A stretch of DNA of 59,740 bases from Physcocola sp002396385 (GTDB lineage Bacteria > Bacteroidota > Bacteroidia > Bacteroidales > Paludibacteraceae): NCBI GenBank assembly GCA_946535435.1, contig CAMNDM010000018.1, positions 1 to 59,740 of the forward strand. The letters run 5' to 3'. Shown here piece by piece: positions 1-8,720 of this stretch; position 1 is the stretch's first letter, and every line of letters starts with the position of its first letter. The notes below the pieces were generated by a model. That model saw only the letters and a list, made by a program, of their open reading frames with translations. It was not told the DNA's origin and did no database searches. The position numbers and the translations under genes were made by a program.

Positions 1-65
1 ATCGGAATTTCCTCAAAGATCTCTCTTCTCGTGAGTCCCTCGAAACCGCTGTTCCTAAGGGGCAC
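1..65 (-). CDS. possible 5' end of a gene running off the left edge
   Basis: A reading frame on the minus strand is open from a GTG at 65 to the window edge and reads VPLRNSGFEGLTRREIFEEI, which looks protein-like, but I do not recognise the family. Support comes mainly from a good promoter just upstream (90-120) whose expected start of transcription would be near 83. No ATG is present in this stretch. The real start could equally lie beyond the edge, with this segment being an untranslated leader. Confidence 0.3.
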   Translation of the reverse strand, partial: MPLRNSGFEGLTRREIFEEIP

Positions 66-89
66 CGGGCTTAACCCCGATTGCGGATG

Positions 90-120
90 CAAAATTAGGC
101 GTTTTATCCGAATTGGCAAA
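90..120 (-). promoter_or_regulatory. Bacteroidota-type promoter for the left-edge transcript
   Basis: On the minus strand a TTTG (117-120) is followed after 19 bases by TAATTTTG (90-97), matching the known Bacteroides -33/-7 consensus. It points leftwards, towards the truncated reading frame at the edge. Confidence 0.6.
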
Positions 121-334
121 TTATTCCAGGGAATATTTTCAATATTTTTTATCCATTACTGATAATCAACACTCTGAGCAAAGCATTATTTTCATACTTT
201 TCTGTATGAACGACCACATTTCTAATCTGAGGCGGGAACTACCTTTCCCAGAAGGTCACATTCCTAAGCTCAAGCCCTTAAAGAAAACGACGAGTATAAA
301 ACTCCTCTCCACCATACCCCCAACAATCATTTTG

Positions 335-369
335 CTATAAAAAAAGCCGCACGAAAGATTCGTGCGGCT
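335..369 (-). terminator. rho-independent terminator of fbaA
   Basis: An 11-bp perfect stem (AGCCGCACGAA with TTCGTGCGGCT) with a 3-base loop is followed on the minus strand by a run of T. It lies about 40 bases after the aldolase stop codon. The 290 bases to its left contain no gene that I can support apart from the left-edge promoter. Confidence 0.9.
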
Positions 370-406
370 CAGTTATCTTTAATCTAAAATTTGCCTACTC
401 GACATA

Positions 407-1414
407 TTAAGCCTTACCATTTGAGCCAAGGACATTAACAATCTTGTGAGTATACATCTTGATCATCTCCTTACGGGCATCGCCACAGTACTGACGTGGG
501 TCGAAGTGATCAGGATGCTCAGCAAAGTGCTTACGAACAGCGCCAGTGAATGCCAAACGAGAGTCAGAGTCGATGTTGATTTTGCATACAGCTGACTTAG
601 CAGCCTTGCGCAACTCTGATTCAGGAATACCAATTGCATTTGGCAAATTACCACCGTACTTGTTGCACATTTCAACGTACTCTTCAGGAACTGAAGAAGA
701 ACCGTGAAGAACGATAGGGAAACCACCCTGTGCAGCGAACTTCTCCATAACACCTTCAAGAACGTCGAATGCCAATGGAGGAGGAACGAGTTTGCCTTCT
801 GCATTACGGGTGCACTGTTCAGGAGTGAACTTGTATGCGCCGTGAGAAGTACCGATAGAAATAGCCAGAGAGTCACAGCCTGTGCGGGTAGCGAAATCAA
901 CCACTTCCTCAGGATTAGTGTAAGTGTGGTGGTCAGCAGAAACCTCGTCTTCCACACCAGCCAACACACCAAGTTCGCCTTCTACAGTTACATCGAACTG
1001 GTGAGCGTAATCACACACTTTCTTGGTCAAAGCAATGTTTTCTTCGTATGGAAGGTGTGAACCGTCAATCATAACAGAAGAGAAACCGTTGTCGATACAG
1101 TCCTTGCAAAGTTCGAATGAATCACCGTGGTCGAGGTGAAGAACGATTTGAGGTTTTTCCCAACCAAGTTCCTTTGCATATTCTACAGCTGCCATACCCA
1201 AGTAACGGAGGATTGTGCCGTTTGCATAGTTACGGGCACCCTTTGAAACCTGAAGGATAACTGGAGACTTCTCGTTAGCTGCTGCTGTTACAATAGCCTG
1301 AAGTTGCTCAAGATTGTTGAAGTTGAAAGCAGGTACAGCGTATCCACCCTTAAGTGCCTTAGCGAACATTTCTTTAGTGTTCACCAAGCCTAACTCTTTG
1401 TAATTTACTGCCAT
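407..1414 (-). CDS. fbaA: class II fructose-bisphosphate aldolase
   Basis: This 335-residue protein is a zinc-dependent class II aldolase that cleaves fructose 1,6-bisphosphate to dihydroxyacetone phosphate and glyceraldehyde 3-phosphate in glycolysis, and reverses this in gluconeogenesis. It shows the metal-site motif HLDHGDS (residues 93-99), followed by the conserved IDGSH at 117-121, an EGELG motif near 145 and a second metal histidine in LHGSSS near 238. Length fits the family. It is a single-gene unit with its own promoter upstream (1452-1459) and a strong terminator downstream. The closest alternative is a tagatose-bisphosphate aldolase, which shares the fold; glycolytic function is more likely for an isolated, constitutive-looking gene. 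Confidence 0.95.
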   Translation of the reverse strand: MAVNYKELGLVNTKEMFAKALKGGYAVPAFNFNNLEQLQAIVTAAANEKSPVILQVSKGARNYANGTILRYLGMAAVEYAKELGWEKPQIVLHLDHGDSFELCKDCIDNGFSSVMIDGSHLPYEENIALTKKVCDYAHQFDVTVEGELGVLAGVEDEVSADHHTYTNPEEVVDFATRTGCDSLAISIGTSHGAYKFTPEQCTRNAEGKLVPPPLAFDVLEGVMEKFAAQGGFPIVLHGSSSVPEEYVEMCNKYGGNLPNAIGIPESELRKAAKSAVCKINIDSDSRLAFTGAVRKHFAEHPDHFDPRQYCGDARKEMIKMYTHKIVNVLGSNGKA

Positions 1415-1451
1415 TATAAAAATGCTTTAATGTATTTATGTTATTACGATA

Positions 1452-1459
1452 CAAAGATA
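1452..1459 (-). promoter_or_regulatory. -7 element of the fbaA promoter
   Basis: TATCTTTG on the minus strand matches TAnnTTTG and lies 38 bases upstream of the aldolase start. No clear TTTG is seen at the expected -33 distance. Confidence 0.55.
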
Positions 1460-1558
1460 TAAAATTCTGTTTATAGTTTTTTACTAAAAACATCTAAAAA
1501 GCGACAAAAGGTCAAAAAGATGCTTTCTCCCTTTACAGGGCAGGTTGCCACTCAGTTC

Positions 1559-2650
1559 TCAACCTCGTTGCGAAGCACTACTCTGCTGTTTCTCACGGTT
1601 AAAGCGCCATATCTGCCAACTGTTCACCAAGTTCTGCCACAAGACATAGGATGCCGGTGCCAAAGAGACTATTGCGAAGTGAGGGTCAAAAAATGTCTGA
1701 GCCATCCATATTGCCAATATCGTATTTTTCTGGCCCAGGCTCTGTCCACCCACAACAGCATCTCCGAAGGCCCGTCCTATCCGCCGCCCGACATAAAACT
1801 GCAGCAGGCAGACCAACAATGCGGCACCCGCCAACATCGAGACGGCACCATATTCCGAGAACGGGATGCTTTTCAAGTTGCCCATTGTTCGAGCCATCAG
1901 CAGAACCAACGCTACGCACCATAGCCAAAAAGATATACTTTGACGAGTTTGAAAAAATTGGTGTATATCTGGTTTTATCTGTTTAACGACAGTCGCTAAT
2001 AAGAACGGTCCCAAAGCCAATGGTATCACTTTTTTACATATAGTGAAAAAACAATCAAAAAAGACAGCTCCCAATCCTGCCTCTGCTCCTACACCTATAA
2101 CTGAAAAATAGACCGGAGCCACTACCGACAACGCTAAATTTGTGGCTATACAGTAGGTCGCCAACCTTGGCACGCTTCCGCCCAGCATACCGGTAATGAC
2201 AGGTGCGGAGGTCGCAGTTGAGATTAAGACACAAATAAAGGCTCCCGACGCTACAGTCTGGCTATATAGCTCTAAAATGATATAGACGGCCCAGCACCCG
2301 ACCCATTGCGCCAGTACCAGCCACAAATGCATTTTGTCGAACTTCATCTGCCTGGGGCTTACCTTGCAATAGGTGATAAACAGCATGCAGAACAACAAGT
2401 ATTTCGTTATGCTGGTCAGGTCTAACGGACTTTCCGACGAATAGCCGAACAGGCCTGTAAACCAGCGGACATCTATCAACAAGGGAGAAAAGACAAAGCC
2501 AAGCACCATTGAGATGAACAAGGCATACGTCTTCAACTTTTTCACTTTTTGCACATAAGCCGTGCGTTTTAAGCGCTTTGCAGCACGACGGGCCAAAGCA
2601 GCAGTGCGCTGCGCATATTTTCGTGTCATTTTTTTCTTTAAGTTTCTCAA
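1559..2650 (-). CDS. bile acid:sodium symporter (BASS/SBF-like) family transporter
   Basis: A 363-residue integral membrane protein with about nine to ten hydrophobic segments. The C-terminal part holds GGQSLGQKNTILAIWMAQTF followed by a Pro-rich turn, a pattern typical of the BASS/SBF-like fold that moves organic anions with sodium. The substrate cannot be told from the sequence. The first 40 residues are unusually basic, with many Lys and Arg before the first membrane segment. The start is uncertain: Met8 (2629) may be used instead, because the only visible -7 element (2659-2666) would start transcription near 2652. The gene stands alone, with no convincing terminator after its stop codon. 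Confidence 0.7.
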   Translation of the reverse strand: MRNLKKKMTRKYAQRTAALARRAAKRLKRTAYVQKVKKLKTYALFISMVLGFVFSPLLIDVRWFTGLFGYSSESPLDLTSITKYLLFCMLFITYCKVSPRQMKFDKMHLWLVLAQWVGCWAVYIILELYSQTVASGAFICVLISTATSAPVITGMLGGSVPRLATYCIATNLALSVVAPVYFSVIGVGAEAGLGAVFFDCFFTICKKVIPLALGPFLLATVVKQIKPDIHQFFQTRQSISFWLWCVALVLLMARTMGNLKSIPFSEYGAVSMLAGAALLVCLLQFYVGRRIGRAFGDAVVGGQSLGQKNTILAIWMAQTFFDPHFAIVSLAPASYVLWQNLVNSWQIWRFNREKQQSSASQRG

Positions 2651-2658
2651 CTAACGCA

Positions 2659-2666
2659 CAAAGTTA
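2659..2666 (-). promoter_or_regulatory. -7 element upstream of the BASS transporter
   Basis: TAACTTTG on the minus strand matches TAnnTTTG. Its closeness to the annotated start (2650) suggests either an almost leaderless mRNA or use of the internal start at 2629. Confidence 0.45.
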
Positions 2667-2700
2667 GCGCTTTAACCGCAGAAACAGACAGATGCAGAGA

Positions 2701-2731
2701 CAAAAAAACGCCTGCCCAATGGCAGGCGTTT
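2701..2731 (-). terminator. terminator after the GlsB-like gene
   Basis: An 11-bp perfect stem (AAACGCCTGCC with GGCAGGCGTTT) with a 4-base loop is followed on the minus strand by seven T residues, 20 bases past the stop codon of the small membrane protein. Confidence 0.9.
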
Positions 2732-2752
2732 GTCATTATAATGACTTTCACA

Positions 2753-2995
2753 TTACTTTTTTAGAACCTTAGAGAGAATCCAAAGAAGTAGTATTGAACC
2801 AATTACGGCAACAATAAAACCTCCTATAGCCCCATCGGCGCCCAAACCAAGCAAACCGAAAAGGAAACTACCAAGATAGCCTCCGACAATACCGATGATG
2901 CAGTCAACGATAATTCCCTTGCCTGAGCCAGAGAACAGTTTAGAGCCGACAAAGCCAGCCAAAGCGCCCAAAACCAATGTAATAATTATATTCAT
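2753..2995 (-). CDS. GlsB/YeaQ/YmgE-family small membrane protein
   Basis: An 80-residue protein made of Gly-rich hydrophobic segments (roughly residues 2-22, 27-47 and 52-75), with the pattern GALAGFVGSKLFSGSG, then GIVGGYLG, then GAIGGFIVAVIGS. This is the signature of the 'transglycosylase-associated' GlsB/YeaQ/YmgE family, linked to envelope stress; its biochemical role is not established. I chose the ATG at 2995 because homologous sequence begins there; an in-frame ATG at 3043 would add a non-hydrophobic tail that overlaps the preceding hairpin. The gene is flanked by terminators on both sides and is monocistronic. Confidence 0.85.
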   Translation of the reverse strand: MNIIITLVLGALAGFVGSKLFSGSGKGIIVDCIIGIVGGYLGSFLFGLLGLGADGAIGGFIVAVIGSILLLWILSKVLKK

Positions 2996-3031
2996 AATCC
3001 GATAATTTAAGTTTAATGTCCAAATTAAATA

Positions 3032-3070
3032 AGAAAGGTCCATATTTCCAAACGGAACACGGACCTTTCT
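3032..3070 (-). terminator. terminator of fabG
   Basis: A 10-bp stem (AGAAAGGTCC with GGACCTTTCT) encloses a smaller TTCC/GGAA stem. It lies directly after the fabG stop codon and is followed by a T-rich stretch on the minus strand. Confidence 0.75.
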
Positions 3071-3088
3071 TTATCTAAATGCAAAAAA

Positions 3089-3835
3089 TTACATATTCAT
3101 ACCGCCATCAACCTGGATAACCTGTCCACTTACATAAGAAGACATATCGGAAGCCAAGAAAGTAGCCACATCTGCTATATCTTCAGGAGTTCCGCCACGA
3201 CGGAGAGGAATCTTGTTACACCACTCTTTCTTAACTTCATCGCTCAACTGGTCGGTCATTGCAGTGATAATAAATCCCGGAGCGATAGCGTTGGCACGGA
3301 TACCTTTTGAGCCCATCTCTTGGGCAATAGACTTCGCCAAGCCAATCATACCAGCTTTAGAAGCCGAGTAGTTTGCCTGACCAGCATTACCATGAACACC
3401 CACAACCGAGCTCATATTGATGATAGAACCACCACGCTGACGCATCATTAAAGGAATTACGGCATGGCAGAAGTTGAAAGCGGACTTCAAGTTAACAGTC
3501 AAAACAGCATCCCACTGAGCCTCTGTCATACGAAGCATAAGGCCATCTTTTGTAATACCAGCATTGTTGACCAAAACATCAATCTTACCAAAATCATTCT
3601 TGATTTGTTCAACCACCTGATGGGTTTCCTCGAAGTTTGCGGCATTCGATGCATACCCCTTTACCTTTACGCCAAGAGCGGCAATTTCTGCTTCTGTTGC
3701 TTTTCCATTCTCGTCGATGACCAGATCTGTAAAAGCGATATTGGCTCCTTCTGCGGCAAATTTCAATGCCAATGCTTTACCGATGCCACGGGCAGCGCCT
3801 GTAATAAGCGCCACTTTTCCTTCTAGTAATTTCAT
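3089..3835 (-). CDS. fabG: 3-oxoacyl-[acyl-carrier-protein] reductase FabG
   Basis: A 248-residue short-chain dehydrogenase that reduces 3-oxoacyl-ACP with NADPH in fatty acid elongation. Visible motifs are the cofactor-binding TGAARGIG (12-19), NNAG (90-93), Asn115, and the catalytic set Ser143, Tyr156 and Lys160 within NMSSVVG and YSASK. The C-terminus ends in VDGGMNM, typical of FabG. I chose the ATG at 3835 since the family begins at MKLLEGKVALITG; the upstream ATG at 3877 would add 14 unrelated residues. It is transcribed alone, with a candidate promoter at 3888-3895. Other SDR reductases share this core, but the overall match is to FabG. Confidence 0.93.
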   Translation of the reverse strand: MKLLEGKVALITGAARGIGKALALKFAAEGANIAFTDLVIDENGKATEAEIAALGVKVKGYASNAANFEETHQVVEQIKNDFGKIDVLVNNAGITKDGLMLRMTEAQWDAVLTVNLKSAFNFCHAVIPLMMRQRGGSIINMSSVVGVHGNAGQANYSASKAGMIGLAKSIAQEMGSKGIRANAIAPGFIITAMTDQLSDEVKKEWCNKIPLRRGGTPEDIADVATFLASDMSSYVSGQVIQVDGGMNM

Positions 3836-3887
3836 ATTGTAAATGTATTTCAGAATAATTTTTAAATGCTTTTCCAAAGTGTTTCAA

Positions 3888-3895
3888 CAAAAATA
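3888..3895 (-). promoter_or_regulatory. -7 element of the fabG promoter
   Basis: TATTTTTG on the minus strand matches TAnnTTTG; a TTTG lies 24 bases further upstream, slightly more than the usual spacing. Confidence 0.5.
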
Positions 3896-3965
3896 CACCT
3901 TTTTTGCATAATCCGGCAACAAATAACGGAAACATACGAAGCCGAATGTTAAAAACACAAAAAAA

Positions 3966-4082
3966 TCAGTCTTTCTTATTTTCTTTCTTGTCAGCGTTCA
4001 GCACACGTCTGAAAAGGTATAGTGTTATCGCTAAAACCGGTATCTGCACCGACAGCATCAAAAACCAAGCTTCTAATCTCAT
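3966..4082 (-). CDS. MetS-like small subunit of an NSS transporter
   Basis: A 38-residue peptide with one hydrophobic helix (about residues 5-24) followed by a strongly charged tail ending KKENKKD. It starts 14 bases after the stop codon of the sodium-dependent transporter and is clearly co-transcribed. Small one-helix partners (MetS in Corynebacterium MetPS) are known to be encoded directly next to NSS-family transporters and to be needed for transport. The name rests on size, topology and position rather than on a sequence search. I chose the ATG at 4082; an upstream in-frame ATG would lie inside the transporter gene. Confidence 0.7.
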   Translation of the reverse strand: MRLEAWFLMLSVQIPVLAITLYLFRRVLNADKKENKKD

Positions 4083-4096
4083 AATTTCACTTTTAC

Positions 4097-5884
4097 TTAC
4101 ACATAATTCTTTGGATGTCTGACCGTATAACGTACCATCAGGCAGAGGACCAGGAAAAGGGACAGCAAGCCCAAGCGGGTCAAATCGGAGTAACACACCA
4201 AATTAACCACATGTCCGTCATACAGTGTACTTCCCACCTTCAAGTGTTCACCAACTTTTACCGCAGGCGTACAGCCATCGGGCAAACTATATTTTTTTCC
4301 TTCCACGGTTATGCTGGTTTGCGTCACCTCCGAAACCGTGCCTTCATTCTCACAATAGAAGTGGTCTGCGGTCCACTTGTCGTTAGGGCCGATTCCCTTG
4401 TGTTGCAACATAGCCAGCACGCTGCTGTCGTCAAGTTCCCACCCACTGAGACTCAGTTTGCTCCAATCTTCTCCCTTGGGCTTTATACAGGCGGCAACCA
4501 GTATTACGATGAGCACAGTTGGCGTAATATATTTCATCACATATTTCAAGATGCCCGGCAGCTTGATATTTGCATGTGCGTTTATCATGGTCCAGCCTTT
4601 GTCCATTCCCATCACCCAGGCAAAAAGTATACATTCGACCATTCCATAAACGAACAGTGAGACCGTACCGCCCCAAAAATCATACTCATCGAAGACGCCA
4701 TAATTGAACCATATAACCGTTGGAAGCCCGACAACAGCCAGCAACAAACAGAAAAGGATAGACGATTTGCGACGCGACAACGAGAAACCGTCTATCATAA
4801 ACTCGATAGAAGGCGTGCCAATTGACAAAATGGAGGTGATGCTGGCAAAGAACATCAACCCGAAGAAAGAAGCTCCTGCAACTACCGACCAGAAAGGCCC
4901 CCATTGTGAGAACAGGAATGGCAACGAACGGAATCCAAGTCCAAAACCTCCCGACTGGGTCATTCCAACCACTGCATCCACTCCGAAATAACCAATAGCA
5001 ATTGGGATGATGATGGCGCTCCCCAATATAATTTCAGCAAATTCGTTCGTAAAGCAGGCTGTCACACTGTTAAGCGCCACGTCATCCTTCGAACGGAGGA
5101 ACGAGGCGTAACACTGCAATGCGCCCATTCCAAGCGAGCAGGTGAAAAATATCTGTCCAGCCGCTGCCAGCCATACTTTAGGGTTGGATAGCGAATCAAA
5201 CTGCGGATACCACAAAAAGTCGAAACCGACCAAGCCATCGTATACGGCACCGTCGACTCCGGCCTTCATTGTGTAAGCCTTGAAAGCCAATATGAACGCC
5301 AACACGAACAACATGGGCATCATGATCTTCGACACTTTTTCAATGCCGTCTTTTATTCCTTGCGACAAGATGTACGCGTTCAAAACGGCGCACACAACAT
5401 AAAAAAAGATATTCTCACAAGGAATTCCCATTGTGGACCCGTCTAACGAAAGATACACTATAAAGAAATTGGAGACCTGTTCACTTGTCATTCCAGAAAA
5501 CGACGACATTAGGGAATGGAAGAAGTAAGCCAACGCCCAGCTTTCGATATAACAATAATAAGCCGATATGACAAAGCTGGAGAAGGTTCCCATCGAGCCG
5601 ATGTATTTCCAGATTTTCCCTTTACTCATAACCTGGGTTATCATTGGCGTAGAATGATACCCGGCAAGACCTCCATATTTACCCGAGGTCCATTCGATAA
5701 TGGACAATGGTATTCCCAATAACACAAATGAAACCAAATAGGGGATAATAAACGAGCCGCCCCCGTTCTGGATGGCTTGGACGGGGAAACGTATAAAATT
5801 TCCGACTCCCACCGCACTCCCTGCCATTGCCAAAATAAGCCCTATTCGGGAACCCCATGCCTGTTTGCGTCTCTCCTTCTGCAT
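4097..5884 (-). CDS. sodium-dependent transporter, NSS/SNF family
   Basis: A 595-residue inner-membrane transporter of the neurotransmitter:sodium symporter family. The first segment carries GSAVGVGNFIRFP (about 22-34), the hallmark that lines the sodium and substrate sites, and about 12 hydrophobic segments follow. Between the last two segments (roughly 470-570) there is a long soluble loop, longer than in compact LeuT-type members. The substrate is probably an amino acid but cannot be assigned. It is followed after 14 bases by the 38-residue MetS-like partner, and a -7 element lies 19 bases ahead of the start. Confidence 0.9.
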   Translation of the reverse strand: MQKERRKQAWGSRIGLILAMAGSAVGVGNFIRFPVQAIQNGGGSFIIPYLVSFVLLGIPLSIIEWTSGKYGGLAGYHSTPMITQVMSKGKIWKYIGSMGTFSSFVISAYYCYIESWALAYFFHSLMSSFSGMTSEQVSNFFIVYLSLDGSTMGIPCENIFFYVVCAVLNAYILSQGIKDGIEKVSKIMMPMLFVLAFILAFKAYTMKAGVDGAVYDGLVGFDFLWYPQFDSLSNPKVWLAAAGQIFFTCSLGMGALQCYASFLRSKDDVALNSVTACFTNEFAEIILGSAIIIPIAIGYFGVDAVVGMTQSGGFGLGFRSLPFLFSQWGPFWSVVAGASFFGLMFFASITSILSIGTPSIEFMIDGFSLSRRKSSILFCLLLAVVGLPTVIWFNYGVFDEYDFWGGTVSLFVYGMVECILFAWVMGMDKGWTMINAHANIKLPGILKYVMKYITPTVLIVILVAACIKPKGEDWSKLSLSGWELDDSSVLAMLQHKGIGPNDKWTADHFYCENEGTVSEVTQTSITVEGKKYSLPDGCTPAVKVGEHLKVGSTLYDGHVVNLVCYSDLTRLGLLSLFLVLCLMVRYTVRHPKNYV

Positions 5885-5902
5885 TTTCTTGTTGTTTTGT
5901 CA

Positions 5903-5910
5903 CAAAATTA
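5903..5910 (-). promoter_or_regulatory. -7 element of the NSS transporter operon
   Basis: TAATTTTG on the minus strand matches TAnnTTTG, 19 bases upstream of the transporter start codon. Confidence 0.5.
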
Positions 5911-6007
5911 CGTATTTATAACGAAACCATAGAAATAAAGAGCTTGGAAATGCCCTATACCCTTCAGTTTTTGGAAGCCCGGCTAGGTCTCAGATTATTT
6001 TATTTTG

Positions 6008-6015
6008 TATATTTG
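6008..6015 (+). promoter_or_regulatory. -7 element of the malQ-crcB transcript
   Basis: TATATTTG on the plus strand matches TAnnTTTG, 41 bases ahead of the malQ start; no TTTG is seen at the -33 distance. Confidence 0.45.
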
Positions 6016-6056
6016 TATAATTCACAACTTACTAAGGAAGACACGATTATTCTATT

Positions 6057-8717
6057 ATGTTACAAATTACCTTCGTTCTACGCTACAAGTCTTATTTTGG
6101 GGAAGATTTGCACATCAAAGGAGACATTCCTGAACTGGGAAAAGACCGCGAATTCGGGGAACCCCTGCACTACTCGGAAAACGGATGGAATCTGACCATC
6201 GAAACCAACGCTAAAAGCTTCCGATACAGCTACATTCTAACTAACCAGCAAGGACAAATACGACAAGAAAAAAAACTATTCCGCAAATTCGAGCTTCCTA
6301 ACCGAAAGTATAAAAAAATAGTGGTCTTCGACGTGTTCGAGGAAGGCAATCCGGTTCCCTCCCCTATGCTTTCCAAAGTCTTCACAGAAAGCATTATGCG
6401 TCACGAATGTAAAGAGATAGCCTTGAAAGGCAGGAAAGTTCCAATGTCGTTCAACGTGGTATGGCCAAACCTGCCAACAAACCAACAAATAGCGATATTA
6501 GGCAACAGCCCCGAGTTGGGGAACTGGAACCTTGAAGAATCTTCGTCCATGGAATGTACGACTTTCCCCGAGTTCTGTACCGTAGTCGATGCTAACAATC
6601 TGTTCTTCCCAATCGAATACAAATACATTCTGAAAACCTGTGGATCTTCGCGAATCGACAAATGGGAAGAGGGGTGCAATCACTACCTGCCATACCCGCC
6701 TGTTGACGCCGACTTTATCGTTGTAAACGATGGACGGCCCCGTTTCGATGTGGGGAACTTCAAGGGAGCCGGGACTGCCGTTCCCGTGTTTTCGCTCCGT
6801 TCCCGAAACAGTTTCGGAGTTGGTGAATTCTCCGACTTGAAATTATTGGCCGATTGGGCCAAAGCGACCGGACAACGCATCATCCAGACCCTTCCGATTA
6901 ACGACACAACAAACCTTCATTCTTGGAAGGACTCTTATCCATACAGCGGGATTTCCGTTTTCGCGCTACATCCCATGTACATCAACCTTGAGCAGGTAGG
7001 CGAAATTCCGGACTTGAAGAAATACAACAAACTGAAGTCACAACTGAATGATGAAAAATTCGTTGACTACGAAGCGGTAAACAATGCGAAATGGGAGTTT
7101 ATCAAAAAAATATACAAACGCGACGGTAAACAACTTTTAGACAGCGAGCCTTTCAAAATTTTCTATCAAAGAAACAAGCATTGGCTGGATGCTTACGCCG
7201 TTTTCTGCTTCTTACGCGACAAGTTCAAGACTTCCAATTTCGAGCAATGGGGCGACGATGCCACCTTTTATCCGGAACGCATTGAAAAATACTGCGACCC
7301 TACCGGCAACGACTACAAAAACATCGCCATCCACTTCTTCGTGCAATTTCACCTCGACAAGCAACTGCGCGAAGCTGTCGCCTATGCACACAGTGTGGGT
7401 ATCGCTTTGAAAGGCGACATTCCTATCGGTGTCAACCGCCACAGTGTGGAAGTGTGGATGAACACACGCCTTTTCGACTGCAACGGGCAAGCTGGCGCTC
7501 CCCCTGATTTCTTCTCTAAATTCGGCCAAAATTGGGGGTTCCCTATCTACAACTGGGATGAGATGAAAAAAGACGGTTATAGTTGGTGGTGCGACCGCTT
7601 GAAAAAAATGGCTGACTATTTCGACGCCTACAGAATAGACCATATTCTAGGATTCTTCCGCATTTTCCGCATTCCAATTGACTCGGAGTACGGATTACTC
7701 GGACAGTTTGCTCCTGCGATGGCTATGACAAAGGAAGAAATCAAGCAGTACAATATAGAACTGACCACCGACATGCTGGAGCCCTTCATTCACGATGATT
7801 TTTTGGATGAGATTTTCGGAGAGAAGACACAGTTTGTGAAAGACAACTACCTCACCCCTATTGGCAACCACCGCTACAAGTTGAGGAAACAGGTTGACAC
7901 CCAACAGAAAATTAACAGACTTATTCCGGCTGACGACCTCGAAAACGCCGATATTCGAACAGGTTTGAAAATTCTTACCTGCCAGGTCCTTTTTGTTCGC
8001 GACACCAACGATGCCAACAAATTCCACCCTCGCATTTCTATGCAGCAGAGTTTTGTTTTCAAAGCCCTTTCCGCACCCGAGAAATCGCTTTTCAGCAAAC
8101 TCTACAACGATTTCTTCTATGTCAGGAACAACGGTTTCTGGCGCGAGAAGGCTCTGGAAAAGCTACCTGCCCTTATCAAAAGCAGCAACATGATGGTATG
8201 TGGCGAGGACCTGGGTATGGTTCCTGACTGCGTCCATCCTGTCATGGACGAGCTGCAGATTCTTAGTTTGGAAATACAACGGATGCCGAAAGAATACGGA
8301 CTTGAATTCGGAAATCTCGAGCGCATGCCATATATGAGCGTAGGGACCTCTTCGACTCACGACATGAGCACTATGCGGCAATGGTGGGAAGAAGACCGGG
8401 AAGTCACCCAGCGTTACTATAACCAGGTTATGCACGAATACGGTCCGGCTCCTTTGTTCTGTGAGCCGTGGATATGCCAACGCATTATAGAAAACCACCT
8501 CCAAAGCAATTCGATGTGGGTTATTCTTCCACTGCAAGACTGGATGGCTATGGACGGCAGTCTGCGAAACAACGACACCTTTGGCGAGCGTATTAACGAC
8601 CCTGCCAACGCCGACAACTATTGGCACTACCGCATGCACATTTGTCTGGAGGACCTGATTGCCGCTACCCCACTCAACCAAAAGATATACTCATTGGTCA
8701 AATACTATGGTCGGTAA
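6057..8717 (+). CDS. malQ: 4-alpha-glucanotransferase with N-terminal starch-binding domains
   Basis: An 886-residue GH77 amylomaltase that transfers alpha-1,4-glucan chains between maltodextrins during glycogen and starch use. The first 250 residues hold two CBM20-like starch-binding modules; the second has the typical GNSPELGNWNLEESSSM. The catalytic barrel carries all three acidic residues: Asp528 in YRIDHILGFFR (nucleophile), Glu717 in CGEDLGMVP (acid/base) and Asp769 in SSTHDMSTM. The 250s-loop motif GDIPIGVNRHSVEVW is also present. This long, plant DPE2-like architecture is usual for Bacteroides-group MalQ. No signal peptide is seen, so it should be cytoplasmic. crcB follows after 3 bases. 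Confidence 0.95.
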   Translation: MLQITFVLRYKSYFGEDLHIKGDIPELGKDREFGEPLHYSENGWNLTIETNAKSFRYSYILTNQQGQIRQEKKLFRKFELPNRKYKKIVVFDVFEEGNPVPSPMLSKVFTESIMRHECKEIALKGRKVPMSFNVVWPNLPTNQQIAILGNSPELGNWNLEESSSMECTTFPEFCTVVDANNLFFPIEYKYILKTCGSSRIDKWEEGCNHYLPYPPVDADFIVVNDGRPRFDVGNFKGAGTAVPVFSLRSRNSFGVGEFSDLKLLADWAKATGQRIIQTLPINDTTNLHSWKDSYPYSGISVFALHPMYINLEQVGEIPDLKKYNKLKSQLNDEKFVDYEAVNNAKWEFIKKIYKRDGKQLLDSEPFKIFYQRNKHWLDAYAVFCFLRDKFKTSNFEQWGDDATFYPERIEKYCDPTGNDYKNIAIHFFVQFHLDKQLREAVAYAHSVGIALKGDIPIGVNRHSVEVWMNTRLFDCNGQAGAPPDFFSKFGQNWGFPIYNWDEMKKDGYSWWCDRLKKMADYFDAYRIDHILGFFRIFRIPIDSEYGLLGQFAPAMAMTKEEIKQYNIELTTDMLEPFIHDDFLDEIFGEKTQFVKDNYLTPIGNHRYKLRKQVDTQQKINRLIPADDLENADIRTGLKILTCQVLFVRDTNDANKFHPRISMQQSFVFKALSAPEKSLFSKLYNDFFYVRNNGFWREKALEKLPALIKSSNMMVCGEDLGMVPDCVHPVMDELQILSLEIQRMPKEYGLEFGNLERMPYMSVGTSSTHDMSTMRQWWEEDREVTQRYYNQVMHEYGPAPLFCEPWICQRIIENHLQSNSMWVILPLQDWMAMDGSLRNNDTFGERINDPANADNYWHYRMHICLEDLIAATPLNQKIYSLVKYYGR

Positions 8718-8720
8718 TCT

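Noticed and set aside
113..340. A 75-codon frame near the left edge on the plus strand
   Set aside because: No recognisable features, it overlaps the left-edge promoter region and leads into the fbaA terminator; most likely chance.
8718..8720. Fluoride riboswitch ahead of crcB
   Set aside because: crcB begins 3 bases after malQ; there is no space and no visible structure.
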